From positions 76,762,894-76,826,893 of the forward strand of contig OY992537.1 of the NCBI GenBank assembly GCA_963921195.1: a stretch of DNA of 64,000 bases, given 5' to 3'. Position numbers and translations under genes: made by a program. This document shows positions 1-10,276 of the stretch, in pieces. Positions within the stretch are counted from its first letter, which is position 1, and each line of letters begins with the position of its first letter. Origin of the DNA: Pegoplata infirma (taxonomy: Eukaryota > Arthropoda > Insecta > Diptera > Anthomyiidae). Under the pieces are notes generated by a model. It did not search any database. It was not told the DNA's origin and saw only the letters and a program-made list of their open reading frames with translations.

Positions 1-1010
1 GAAGGGCAATTTTGTATCTGCTGAACTAATGGTCCTAGATATTGAAGTTTGGACTGTACGATCCTCTCGCGGAAATAACATTCTGGAAGAAGTACTTTTT
101 TGGAAAAATCTGCTTCTATAGGGGGAAAAAGAGGGAAAGTAGGGAAATTTGAAATTTGAATCCTCTTGCGGAAACAACATTCTAATGGAAGTACTTTTTT
201 GAAAATTTCGCTTCTACGGGAAAAAAAAGGGGAAATTAGGGCAATTTTGTATCGGCTGAACTAAAGGTCCTAGATACTTGAAATTTGGAGTGTACGATCC
301 TCTCACGGAAAAAACATTCTGAAAGAAGTACTTTTTTAAAAATTTTGTTTTATAGGTGGAAAAGGGGGAAAAGTAGGGCAATTTTATATCTGCTGTACTA
401 ATGGTCCTAGATACTTGAATTTTGAACTGTTTTGTATCTGCTAAACTAATGGTTCTAGATACTTGAAGTTTGGACTGTACGATCCTCTAGCGGAAATAAC
501 ATTCTGGAAGAAGCACTTTATTAGTAAATTCTGCTTCTAAGGGGGAAAATGGGGAAAGTAGGGCAATTTTGTAACTTCTGAATTAATGGTCCTAAATACT
601 TGAAATTTGGACTGTACGATCCTTTCGCGGAAATAACATTCCAAAATAAGTACTTTTATGAAAATTCTGCTTCTAATGGGGAAAAATAGAGAATGTAGAG
701 ATACTTAAAATTGGTACTTTACGATCCACTCACGGAAATTACATTCTGGGAAAATAATTTTTTGAATTTTCGCTTCAATTTGGTACATATTGTTCCTTAT
801 GCACTAATGTTCCTTGAAACTTAAAGTTTGAACTATGTGATCGTTTCGCCAAAATAAAATTTTTTGCAACTTTTAATCTACTCAAAATATAATATTTTAA
901 AGATCGAAACTAACAATTTTTATGTTTAATTAAAAATTAATAAGAATTTGAAGTAATAAAGTTGTTTCTTAACAGCTAACCGGTAACGAAGTACCGGGCG
1001 AGTTAGCTAG
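1..1010 (+). mobile_element. Helitron, 3' part, cut by the window edge
   Basis: Diverged tandem units of about 130-150 bp, each with a CTCTCGCGGAAATAACATTC core, end in a terminal hairpin and CTAG followed by T. The stretch is colinear with 24256-25244, so it is a second copy of the Helitron found there, in the same orientation. No Rep/helicase coding sequence is visible. The 5' end lies outside the window. Confidence 0.75.
974..1010 (+). other. Helitron 3' terminal hairpin and CTAG end
   Basis: AGCTAAC pairs with GTTAGCT, and inside it CCGGTA pairs with TACCGG. The sequence then ends CTAG with T as the next host base. This matches the usual Helitron 3' end (hairpin, CTRR, insertion between A and T). 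An identical end occurs at 25208-25244. Confidence 0.8.
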
Positions 1011-1727
1011 TTATTGTATATAAAGAGCATTATGGCATATTTAAAAAGACAATTGTAATTAATTTCTTTTGTTAGGTTAGATATTCTATAGTATATATGT
1101 GTGTGTGTGTTTGTACGTATTTTAGTACTTAGGTAAAAGGAGGTGTGTGTAAAGGAAAGAACACAGAACGTGTAATTGCGAATGTGTTTCAGAATAGAGT
1201 TGACTTGGTGCCAGTTGAATTTAACATGACACAATGCAATTTTAAATAGTTGTATTGTCAGCAAAAGGCAAAGTGACTTTCATAAGCAAGTTTTCAATGA
1301 GTAGTCACTATAATGAAATGTTTAAATGATTCAATAGGAAACAGTGGTCCGAAGGTGTAAATTACCACAATTTGCCATGAATAATAATAAGTTATTAGAC
1401 TTGGTTGAATAAAAGAGAATAGATTTGTGAACAGTTTAAAGGTGGTAATGCATCTTGTGTTTTAATTTTTTTTCTTCGGTTAAATATACCCTGCAAGCGC
1501 GATTGAGGCAAACATTTTCAAAATATATATCAATAAAAATAAAATACCGTTCGTTGGTAACTGTATTACTCTAGAATGGCTTGACCAATATACGTAATAT
1601 TTTTAAAATGCTCGCGATAGTCTAACTAAGCTTTGTGGAATAAATTGTCCACGGAAATTTCTTTACTCATTTTTTTGGATTTGGGTAATTTTTTTTTAAT
1701 AATTGTTATAATCCTTCGCTCATTTTT
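1011..1727. other. AT-rich spacer, no gene seen
   Basis: Holds a short (GT)n run near 1097-1110 and otherwise unstructured AT-rich sequence. The open frame on the minus strand at 1007-1264 has no recognisable features. Nothing else could be supported. Confidence 0.5.
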
Positions 1728-3080
1728 TTATACCCTCCACTCTAGTGAAAGAGGGTATATATAAGTTTGTCATTCCGTTTGTAACACATCGAACTATTGG
1801 TCTAGGACCCCATAAAGTATATATATTCATGATCCTTGATCGATTTTAAGTCGATCTAGCGATGTCCGTCCGTTCGTCCGTCCGTCCGTCCGTCCGTCTG
1901 TCTGTCTGTTCGTTGAAAACACGCTAACTTTTGAAAGACTTTATGGAGGCTCCTGAAGTTTGACATATATGTTGGGTATTTACCGGGTCAGGTTGGTATT
2001 GCAATCCAGCCAAATCGGTCCAGTGGTTCAAAAGTTATGAGCAAAAGAGTAAATTTCGGCAAGGGAATTTTGCGAACTTACGAGATTAAAACCACTCTAA
2101 CTTTCGAAAGAAAATTCTGAGGGTGCTGAAACGTGTTACATATCTTTGTCGTTCCCCAAGTCTATTTGGTTTTGCAAATTTCAGCAAAATCGGTTCAGTG
2201 GTTCAAAAAATATAAGCAAGGCTCCGAATTTCAGATTTTTTTCACATTAAACTGTTGAAAACTCGTTAAACAAGTTTTAAAAGCATGGTGAAATACCAGT
2301 TTTTTTTTAAACTTGTTGTTGTTTGTTTTCCTGCCGTGGGGTGTAGTTTAGTTGTTAGACAAGTAAATATTTGTTATTGTTTTTGTAACTGTATGTAACG
2401 GTGTATAGTAAGTATTTTTGGAAAAAAATCAAATATTAGTTTGTTTTTGGTTTTTAAAGACGAGGATGGTAAAATAAAATGAGGAAAATATGTGAAATAT
2501 ATTTTTTTAACATATGCGTATACTATACGTCGTATAGGTATAAAACAACAAAAATATTTTACAAAGTAATTTTGTTACTCAAACAAATAGTACACTAAAA
2601 AAAATATTTACGCTTAAAAAAATTTCACACTCAAAAAAAAATGTTTTTTTTTTAATTTTTAATTTAATTATTTTTTATTTTTAATTTTAATTAATTTAAT
2701 TCACACTCAAAAAAATGTTGACAGTCAAAAAAATTTTACACTCACAAAAAAATTTTACTCAAAATAATATATTTCTAATAAATATTAACACTCAAAAAAA
2801 AAAAGTTTTTTTTTTTAATTTTTAATTTAATTAAATAATAAAAACAATAAAAACAACTATAATTATTTTAATTTAATTATTTTTTTTTTTAATGAAATTC
2901 ACAATCAAAAAAATGTTGACAGTCAAAAAAATTTTACACTCACAAAAAAATTTTACTCAAAATAATATATTTTTAATAAAAATTTGTAATGCAATTTTTT
3001 TAGAAAATTACTATCAGATAACATTGTGGAGGGTATTCATAGATTCGACCAAGTCGAATTTAATTTTTCTACTTGTTTTT
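1728..3080 (+). mobile_element. mini-me/DINE-like (Helentron-associated) element
   Basis: Begins TATACCCTCCACTCTAG, followed by a (TA)n block at about 1818-1830, a short conserved core, and a GTCC/GTCY microsatellite at 1864-1910. It ends with GAGGGTATTC and a small hairpin (TTCGACCAAGTCGAA) near 3042-3056. This order (TA block, core, GTCY block, terminal hairpin) is that of dipteran mini-me elements. It is non-coding. Related full or partial copies occur at 16791, 17205, 36494, 42355, 47868, 50323 and 54584. Confidence 0.7.
2700..2990 (+). repeat. Internal 90-bp direct repeat inside the mini-me-like element
   Basis: About 2700-2790 and 2892-2985 are nearly the same block (TTGACAGTCAAAAAAATTTT, then ACTCACAAAAAAATTTTACT, then ataatatattt), separated by T- and A-rich sequence. 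It is an internal duplication that uses a CACTCAAAA word also seen in arrays elsewhere in the window. Confidence 0.65.
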
Positions 3081-3305
3081 ATATATCTTAGATCGCATCA
3101 TTTGAGAACAATTGCACAGTAGGGTAGAGAAACTTTTAGAGCAAAAAATCAGAAACAAAAACGTCGGGGTTGGAAAAGTTGCCTTTTAGGGTCAACATTA
3201 ACAAAAAAAAATTGGACCTGTAGGCCAATGTCTTAGGGCCGTTGGGGTCCTACTCTAAGAGTTTTTTTTTAGTTTTGTCTCAAAATGACTTTTTTCGAAT
3301 TTTTG

Positions 3306-3530
3306 TTACAATGGTTGGCAAATTATGGTTCGTTTTGGTCTGAAAACTCTATATTTAAGTTTTTAGCAAAATCTGTCCTTTTAACCTGTGCAGCTGGGAG
3401 GTAAAATTTGACCCTCACAAAAAAATTTTTGGTTTGTACAAAAAACTTTAACCTCCCAGGAATACGGGTTAAAATTGTCCGATTTGGCTAAAAATTTAAA
3501 CATAAAGTTTTTAAAAACATAACCAACGAC
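3306..3530. repeat. Foldback repeat (inverted arms about 100 bp)
   Basis: The left arm (about 3306-3412, with GTTCGTTTTGGTCTGAAAAC and AACCTGTGCAGCTGGGAGGT) is the imperfect reverse complement of the right arm (about 3438-3530, with AACCTCCCAGGAATACGGGTT). A related unit, now split, is the target in which the BEL element sits (3840-3945 plus 13622-13690). Confidence 0.6.
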
Positions 3531-3945
3531 AATATGCCAGGCAATATACAAAAGTAATTTTTTGTCATAATACAAAAAATTTAAAAAAATGGTAAAAAAG
3601 CATTTGTTGCTGTTTTTTTATACATTTCAGAATACGATAAAGATATCATAGATAGGAATAAAATTTTTTTGTGGATATGTATCATTAAAAGCAATATCTC
3701 AGTTAAAATCTTTCCAAGTCAAAACTAAAAAAGAATTTTTAAATGGCCCTAAAATTTTTAGAAGTCAATTTTGAAGAGGAAGGATTATCCCACCAAAATG
3801 AAATTTTTAGTCGTTAATAAGCTAATTATACATATATAATAATAATTAAAAAAAAATTTTAAAATCGAAAAACAAATTTTTTGGTTTGTATGGAAAAAAA
3901 TTTTTTTTTTGGCAAAACTTTAACCTTAGAAAGGCACGGGTTAAT
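3531..3945. repeat. AT-rich sequence ending in the left half of a foldback unit
   Basis: The stretch before the BEL element ends with AACCTTAGAAAGGCACGGGTT, which continues after the element as TTTGGCTAAAAACTTTAAAC. The joined order matches the right arm of the neighbouring foldback at 3438-3530. No gene is visible. Confidence 0.5.
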
Positions 3946-3950
3946 ATTGT
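3946..3950 (+). other. Target-site duplication of the BEL element, left copy
   Basis: ATTGT immediately precedes the 5' LTR and is repeated exactly at 13617-13621 after the 3' LTR. Five base pairs is normal for BEL/Pao insertions. Confidence 0.9.
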
Positions 3951-4491
3951 TGTTTACGTGGGACAATTGTAGTTAGACGCTTCATTGTATTTGCACTTGT
4001 CCCGCGTAGACTTCCCCGGTGGGTAACACGTCTGGCATCACTGTTGGGTAGTAAGTGTGGTGGGTTGGCGATCAACACTGTTTTTGCATATTCTTATTTT
4101 TTGCTATACACACACACACACTAACTAACCAACATTCAGCAAAATAAAACGGTATCGACTATAGAAAAGAAGTTTGGTGTTAAATAAAAAAGTTCTTTTT
4201 ATATTCTTCATATTCTTGCTGCACACGCACATGGTGCATTAACAAACGTAAAAAAAATCTTATAAGAATACTTTAAGTTATAAAATAAAAATTGAATTGT
4301 CTCATCAATGTAAATATAAACAACACAAAAGGTGGTGGTTTTATTTAAACAAAAATTCAAATTGGAAAACTGTATACAAACACACTGGGCCACTGCAAGC
4401 AAAATATCCGACCACGTATACGTTGAGTGAGCCACGGAATCTCACCAGATCATCTTCGAAGGTTACATCTACTCAGCCCGTCAAGGTAACA
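3951..4491 (+). repeat. 5' LTR of the BEL element
   Basis: Starts TGTTTACGTGGGAC and ends TCAAGGTAACA, 541 bp, the same length as and apparently identical to 13076-13616. AATAAA-like signals lie at 4144-4149 and 4176-4181. TATA-like motifs lie near 4279 (TATAAAAT) and 4315 (TATAAA). The U3/R/U5 limits cannot be fixed from sequence alone, but the internal LTR fragment at 10078 suggests R starts near 4333-4345. Confidence 0.92.
4315..4320 (+). promoter_or_regulatory. Candidate LTR TATA box
   Basis: TATAAA lies about 20-30 bp upstream of the point where the recombined internal LTR fragment begins (equivalent to 4333). A second candidate, TATAAAAT, lies near 4279. The same motifs occur in the 3' LTR. 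Functional assignment is inference. Confidence 0.4.
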
Positions 4492-4493
4492 TT

Positions 4494-4511
4494 TGGTCCT
4501 TCTACCGTCAG
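4494..4511 (+). other. Candidate primer-binding site
   Basis: TGGTCCTTCTACCGTC lies 2 bp after the LTR and starts with TGG, as expected for pairing to a tRNA 3' CCA. The internal leader copy at 10242 reads TGGTCCTTCGAACC, so the two leaders differ after TGGTCCTTC. I cannot name the tRNA. Confidence 0.5.
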
Positions 4512-4626
4512 AAGAATAAGGAGTCAGTGGAACGCGAGTTTTTGGAAGAAGTCTTGTAGCTCACTAGCCGTATTTAACAGCGATTACAGAGTAAGAAAAA
4601 ACAAAACACAGTTCGGAGGAAAACAG

Positions 4627-4632
4627 GTGCGT
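4627..4632 (+). promoter_or_regulatory. Candidate 5' splice donor in the leader
   Basis: CAG|GTGCGT is a close match to a 5' splice site and lies upstream of the Gag ATG. Between the predicted RNA start (about 4333-4345) and this site I find no ATG. Joined to the acceptor at 12006, it would make the ATG at 12016 the first AUG of a subgenomic RNA. A weaker alternative donor is AAG|GTAACA at the LTR end (4486). Confidence 0.4.
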
Positions 4633-4992
4633 AATTTGAAATTAAATTATTCAAAAGTGCTGCGAAATAAAAGGAGACAATAAATAATTAAAAATAAATT
4701 TGTGTCTCAAACCCAATTTGTGTCTCGCTTAATTTTGAGGTTATATCAAGTTACGTAACGAAAGTGTGATTTTCGACAAGTGCCATTTTTTTTTTTTTTA
4801 TTCGCTTTACCGTTAACTCTGTTAATTATTGTTGTACTTTTTTTTGCGTTTCTCTTTTCTTAATTTTTTTTGGTCGCTCTTTTTTTTGTGCCTACGTGAC
4901 TTAGTGCAGGAAGAATTTTTTTTTGTTGTCTATTGGTTCTCTTAAATAAATTTGGTTTAGAAAAGTTTGCGCCTTTTTTATTTTTATTGTTT
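4633..4992 (+). other. BEL untranslated leader
   Basis: AT- and T-rich leader between the candidate donor and Gag. No ATG was found before 4993. Open frames across 4297-4683 have no family features and are ignored. Confidence 0.6.
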
Positions 4993-7900
4993 ATGCTTAA
5001 AAAAAGAAAGAGAAAAAAAATAAAGATGTCAGCCTATGAAAAATATATTAAGGCGGCCGATGAAGTAGCTGAACAGGAAAACTTACTGTCGGCTGCAGAT
5101 ATGTCCGAATATAGTGCAGAAGCTTTAGAGTTCGAAAAAACTGAATTAGATAAGGTTTGGACAAAGTATAAAACACTTTATGAAGAGTGTGGGGACACTT
5201 TAGAAAAGAAAAAAGAGGCAGTTGTAGTTCAAGCAAGACACCCGGAAGTTCGTCAGGCTTACATTAAATGTTTAAATATTTTGTCTAAGGCAACAAAAAA
5301 TTTACCGGTTGAAAAATCTGAAACTGCTAAGGCAGTGGTTCCCAATCAGGTGTCCTCGTTCCCTGTACCGCCATGTGATACAGCAGTGTTTCATGGTGAC
5401 TATAAATCGTGGCCCACATTTCGCGACATGTTTACCGCAATTTACATAAACAATACTAGGTTAAGCCCAGTGGAAAGATTATTTCACCTATTTCAGAAAA
5501 CTGATGGTGAAGCGAGGGAAATTAACCGAAACGTTGCCTTAACGGCTGAAAATTTTGAAATTGCGTGGAACAATTTAAAGGCCCAATATGAGAACGAACG
5601 TGTCTTATTGACTAGTCAATTAATAGGTCTTTTCACGATGAACCCATGCCAAAATGATACCGCTCAAGAAGTAAAGAGGCTTCAAAGAGATGTCGTAAAT
5701 TACATGTCGGTCCTAAAATTAAATAAGATCGATATTGAGACTTGGGATCCGGTGTTCGTCATACATTGTGCTTCGAGATTAAGGGGCCAATCTATGATTT
5801 TGTGGGAACAGTCGGTTAAAAATAAAACAAAAATGCCTAAGTGGGAAGAATTAAACGATTTTTTGACTGATAGGTATCATGCTATGGAAAGCATGGCGGA
5901 GCTCATGACCATTGGTAGTCAGTGGCCCAGCAGTTCCCAAGCGGTTTCTCAAGAGACCCAACAAAGTGTTTCAAAACCAAAACAATTAAAGGCTCATCAC
6001 ACTAAGGCTGATTTAAAACAGTGTAAAGTTTGTAGTGGGAGTCACCCAATTAGCTCGTGTCACAAATTCTTAAATATGGACCACAAGAAGCGCGTTGAAA
6101 ACCTTAAAAAGAATAAATGCTGTTTTAATTGCCTTAATGCTGGTCACATGTATAGTGAATGTCCGAGTCAAAACGGGTGCTCTAAATGTAAAAAGAAACA
6201 TCATACGTTGATGCATCGTGACTTTATAAAAAAGGCTACGCAAACAAACCAATCGAACCAAGCAAGTTCAACTAATCCAGTGAACAATGGGGCACAGGGT
6301 GCTATTCCGAAAAGTTCATCTAGTAATTTACAGTCCACTAGTCTTCCTGGTCCATCTGAAGTTGTCCAATCACATCATATTTCTGTAGCGAAAAAAGTGA
6401 TGTTAGCTACGGCGTGGGTCAATATTGCTTATTGTGGTTCCAGCTACAAAGTACGAGCATTAATAGATCCGTGCTCCGATGAAAGTTTTATTTCGGAGAG
6501 AATCCAAAAATTATTAAAGTTGCCCACTGTGCCCGTTTCAGCTGAAGTTACGGGTTTAGGCGGTGAAGTTGTTAGTAAAGTTAACAAAATGGCGACTTTT
6601 GTAATTGTGTCTCTACAAAATCCAAATTTTTCGATAAATGTTGAAGCTTTGGTTGTATCTCAGGTGACAGGGAATATTCCTACGCATTCCTTTACGCCCT
6701 CGAAAGGCGTTGAGTTGCCGAAACTAGATTTTGCAGATCCTGATTTTTTTAAAAGCGGTCAGGTTGACATTTTGTTAGGAGGGGATCTGTATCCACTGAT
6801 TTTACGAGGTGGGGTTCAGCATGGTGTTTTTGAATCACTTGTGGCTCAAGAAACAATTTTTGGCTGGATCGTGACGGGTCCTACGACCAGTAAAAATGCA
6901 TCTCGATCTGTACGAATGTCATTTATGACAAAGGTCTCAATTGACGAACAGTTGTCTAAATTTTGGGAATTGGAAGAAGTCTCCCATAAGCCATTATTAT
7001 CTGAGGATGATAGGAGATGTGAAGAGATTTTTTGTTCCAGCACTGTGAGGAACTCTGAGGGGAGATATATTGTAAGTCTGCCCTTCAAAAATAAATGTCC
7101 GTCACTTGGCCCAAATAGACATATTGCTTTGCGTCAGTTTTTAAGAAATGAAAGTTCATTGATGCGTAGGCCCGAGTTAAAGATTCAATATGATGAGGTC
7201 ATAAAGGAATACTTAGCTTTAGGACACATGGAGGAGACTAAAATGTCGTCAGGTGGCCCCAGTTATTATTTACCTCATCACGGGGTTTTTAAACCGGAGA
7301 GTACCACTACCAAATTAAGGGTGGTGTTCAATGCTTCGAGTGCGTCGTCCAGTGGTCACAGTCTTAACGATTTGTTATATGTAGGCCCTGTTCTTCAAAA
7401 GGACTTAGTCTCTTTAATATTAAAATGGCGATTTTTTCAATACGTTTTCAACGCAGACATTTCTAAAATGTATAGGCAAATCCTGATTACACCTGAACAT
7501 GCTACGTTTCAGAGAATCGTTTTTCGTAGTTCGCAAAATGATGAAATTCGTGATTTTAAGCTAAAGACAGTGACTTTTGGGGTAAACTGCGCACCGTACC
7601 TGGCCCTTAGGACACTTTTGCAATTAGCTAATGATGAAGGGCAACGTTTTCCGCTAGGCGCTGAAATTCTTCGTGACTCAATGTACGTTGATGATGCCCT
7701 TGTAGGAGCTCATTCGATTTCGAATGCTTTGGTGGTCCGTGATCAGTTAGTAGACATTTTAAAATCTGCAGGGTTTGAATTACGCAAATGGACTTCAAAT
7801 TCGATGGAAATTTTAAAAGATCTGGCGCCTGACCATTTGTTAGACTCGTCCTTTTTATGTCTCGATGATAAAAGTACAGCAAAGACTTTAGGAGTGCGAT

Positions 7901-9510
7901 GGAATGCTGCAGGTGACTTTTTTTACTTTGCCAGTGAGAAAATCGCGCTTAAATCATCTTATACCAAAAGGGAAGTGCTTTCGGTCATTGCTAGGCTGTT
8001 CGATCCAGCAGGATGGCTAGCTCCAGTGGTTGTTACCGCGAAAATTTTGATGCAGCAAATGTGGCTCGACAAAATTGAATGGGATGACGCAATAAAACCT
8101 GTAGCTTTAATAAAATGGCAGGCCTTTGTTTCAAAATATAATGATGTTGACATGATCACTATTCCGCGATGGGTCCAGTATTCTCCGGGGTGTAAGATAG
8201 AAATTCATGGCTTTTGTGACTCGTCGGAGCTGGCGTATGCGGCGGCGTTATATGTCAGGGTTCAGATCGAAGGGCAGGTAGTTTCAAATCTTTTGGTTGC
8301 GAAGACAAAGGTGGCTCCGGTCAAAAAATCTTCGTTGCCTCGATTGGAATTATGTGGAGCGGTTCTGTTGGCGAATTTAATAGACAGTATAATGCCTAGT
8401 CTTAATATAAAGGGCTATACTATTTATTTGTGGTCTGATTCCACCATAGTTCTCGCATGGCTGAAAAAGCCGCCCTGCAGCTGGAAAACCTTTGTGGCAA
8501 ACCGAGTGGCCACTATACTGGAAAAGGTTGGAAATAAAAATTGGTTTCACGTGGCTTCGCAATACAACCCTGCCGATCTAGCAACCCGGGGGCTGACTCC
8601 TTCGGATCTTAAAAATAACGACCTTTGGTGGCACGGCCCTGAGTGGCTCAAATTAGAGAGAGCAATGTGGCCCAAAAGTTCGAGTGAATTTGAAACTTCT
8701 GTTGAAATTAAAAGGGCCATGGCTCATGTAGCTAGATCGTCCTCAACGGAGGATATATTGGATCGTTTCTCCTGTTTTGCTAGAGCGATTCATGTAATTG
8801 CATATATGTATCGATTTATTAATCGAACTAGAAAAATTCATCATGGCGATGTTTCATACAGGTCGCTCAGAGTTTCCGCTCAGGAGTTAGTGTTTGTAAG
8901 AAAACGGCTGTTTTATGTGTCCCAAATAATTCACTTTCCAGACGAAATAGGCTGCTTGTCAAAAAACAAAAAGTTAGATTCTCGTAGCCCTTTAGTGACT
9001 CTTACACCGTATGTGGATAAAGACGGAATCATTCGTGCTAACGGTCGGCTAGGCTCTACGACAAGTTTGTCTTATAATGAACGGCACCCCATAATTTTAG
9101 CTTATAAAAGCAGGCTAGCTCGTTTATATATCGAATTTGTTCACAAGTTAGTCCAGCATGGTGGCCCTCGTTTAGTCCTTAACACTATTCGTCAAGAATG
9201 TTGGATTTTGAAAGCACAAAACCTTATTAAAACTTGCATTCACAACTGCAAAATTTGTGTTCTACATCGGAAAAAACTTCAAGGTCAAATTATGGCAGCC
9301 CTTCCCGATGAAAGAACCACCATTAGTCGTCCATTCGCGAACACAGGTGTCGATTTTGCGGACCCCTTTGAGATCAAAAGCTTCACAGGTCGTTACTGTA
9401 GGATCACGAAAGGCTACGTTTGCTTGTTTGTCTGTTTCTCAACAAAGGCAATTCATTTGGAACCTGTCAGTGACCTGTCGACCCCTGCCTTTATGGCCGC
9501 TTTGGCTTGA
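4993..9510 (+). pseudogene. gag-pol: BEL Gag-Pol polyprotein, truncated in integrase by a nonsense codon
   Basis: One frame of 1505 codons from the first ATG (4993) to TGA at 9508. A second in-frame ATG at 5026 has better context (AAAGATG) and would drop a very basic KKRKRKK stretch. Visible parts, numbered from 4993: DUF1759-like gag with FHGDYKSWPTF near residue 133; zinc knuckles from about 344 (CKVC..H..C, CFNCLNAGHMYSEC, CSKC..HH); A16-like protease at LIDPCSDESF (Asp492); RT with the first Asp in NADISKMY (822) and YVDD (898-901); RNase H with Asp1076, the LPRLEL Glu and Asp1149; integrase zinc region and first catalytic Asp in GVDF. The stop falls before the second Asp (FSDNG) and the Glu, so the integrase is dead. 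The nearby ADPF replaces AGPF of the second copy. Family assignment is firm. The remaining activity is inference. Confidence 0.92.
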
Positions 9511-10086
9511 TTCGTGGCCCGTCGTGGTTGTCCTAGTAAAATCTTTTCCGATAATGGTAGAAACTTCGTCGGTGCGGCACGCGAGATCGATTCAAACTTT
9601 AAAAAACATATCGCTGAACTCAGCGATCTTGCCGTCTGTAAATATGGTCACCAGCGATTGTCGTGGCACTTTATACCTGCTGCGGCCCCACATATGGGTG
9701 GCCTGTGGGAGGCGGGGGTTAAGAGCTTCAAAACCCATTTCCGAAAAATGTCTGGGCAGCTCAAGTATACATTCGAAGAGTTTTCAACCCTACTAGCAAC
9801 TATAGAAGCGTGTCTCAACTCTCGGCCATTGAGTCCACTTTCGGAAAATGTTGAAGATCAGTCGGCCCTTACACCGGGCCATTTTCTTATTGGTTCCACC
9901 ATTTTGTCTCCTGCGGAACCAGAGGAAACGCAACCGGCAGTTAGCATCTTAAACCGCTGGCGAAAAGTAAAGGCTACGCAGCAAGAGTTCTGTAGGCGCT
10001 GGAAGGAGGAGTATCTGAAAGAGTTGCACAAGCGTAACAAATGGCAGTCTCCTCAAATAGACCTCCAAGAAAATGATGTGGTGGTT
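8594..10086 (+). repeat. First copy of a 1493-bp duplicated pol segment
   Basis: Matches 10277-11769 at a constant offset of 1683. By eye I find three substitutions: GAC versus GGC codon near 9361, TGA versus CGA at 9508, and a silent C/T near 9519. The segment runs from TGACTCCTTCGG to GTGGTGGTT. Confidence 0.9.
9511..10077 (+). pseudogene. Rest of the first integrase copy, in frame after the stop
   Basis: The frame continues straight after the TGA with the integrase second half (FSDNGRNF, then HMGGLWEAGVKSF with the Glu) and the DUF5641-like region up to NDVVVL. It then runs into LTR sequence, which adds a nonsense tail ending at 10176. Only the stop and the broken C-terminus separate it from the intact copy at 11194-11769. 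Expression would need readthrough. Confidence 0.85.
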
Positions 10087-10237
10087 TTATTTAAACAAAA
10101 ATTCAAATTGGAAAACTGTATACAAACACACTGGGCCACTGCAAGCAAAATATCCGACCACGTATACGTTGAGTGAGCCACGGAATCTCACCAGATCATC
10201 TTCGAAGGTTACATCTACTCAGCCCGTCAAGGTAACA
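10078..10237 (+). repeat. Internal partial LTR (R-U5-like, 160 bp)
   Basis: From GTGGTGGTT to GGTAACA it equals the last 160 bp of the LTR (4332-4491). It begins at a 9-bp microhomology, GTGGTGGTT, shared by pol (11761-11769) and the LTR (4332-4340). It is followed by leader sequence with a primer-binding-site-like TGGTCCTTCGAACC at 10242. The upstream part of the LTR is absent. This suggests a junction formed at the 5' end of a genomic RNA (inference). Confidence 0.85.
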
Positions 10238-10276
10238 TTTGTGGTCCTTCGAACCGTGGTCCATAGGTCACTGGTT

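Noticed and set aside
4297..4683. 128-codon open frame across the 5' LTR and leader
   Set aside because: Non-ATG start, crosses the LTR boundary and primer-binding region, and shows no domain. Accidental.
9257..9796. 179-codon frame overlapping integrase, repeated at 10940-11479
   Set aside because: Shadow frame of pol. Its duplication simply follows the pol duplication.
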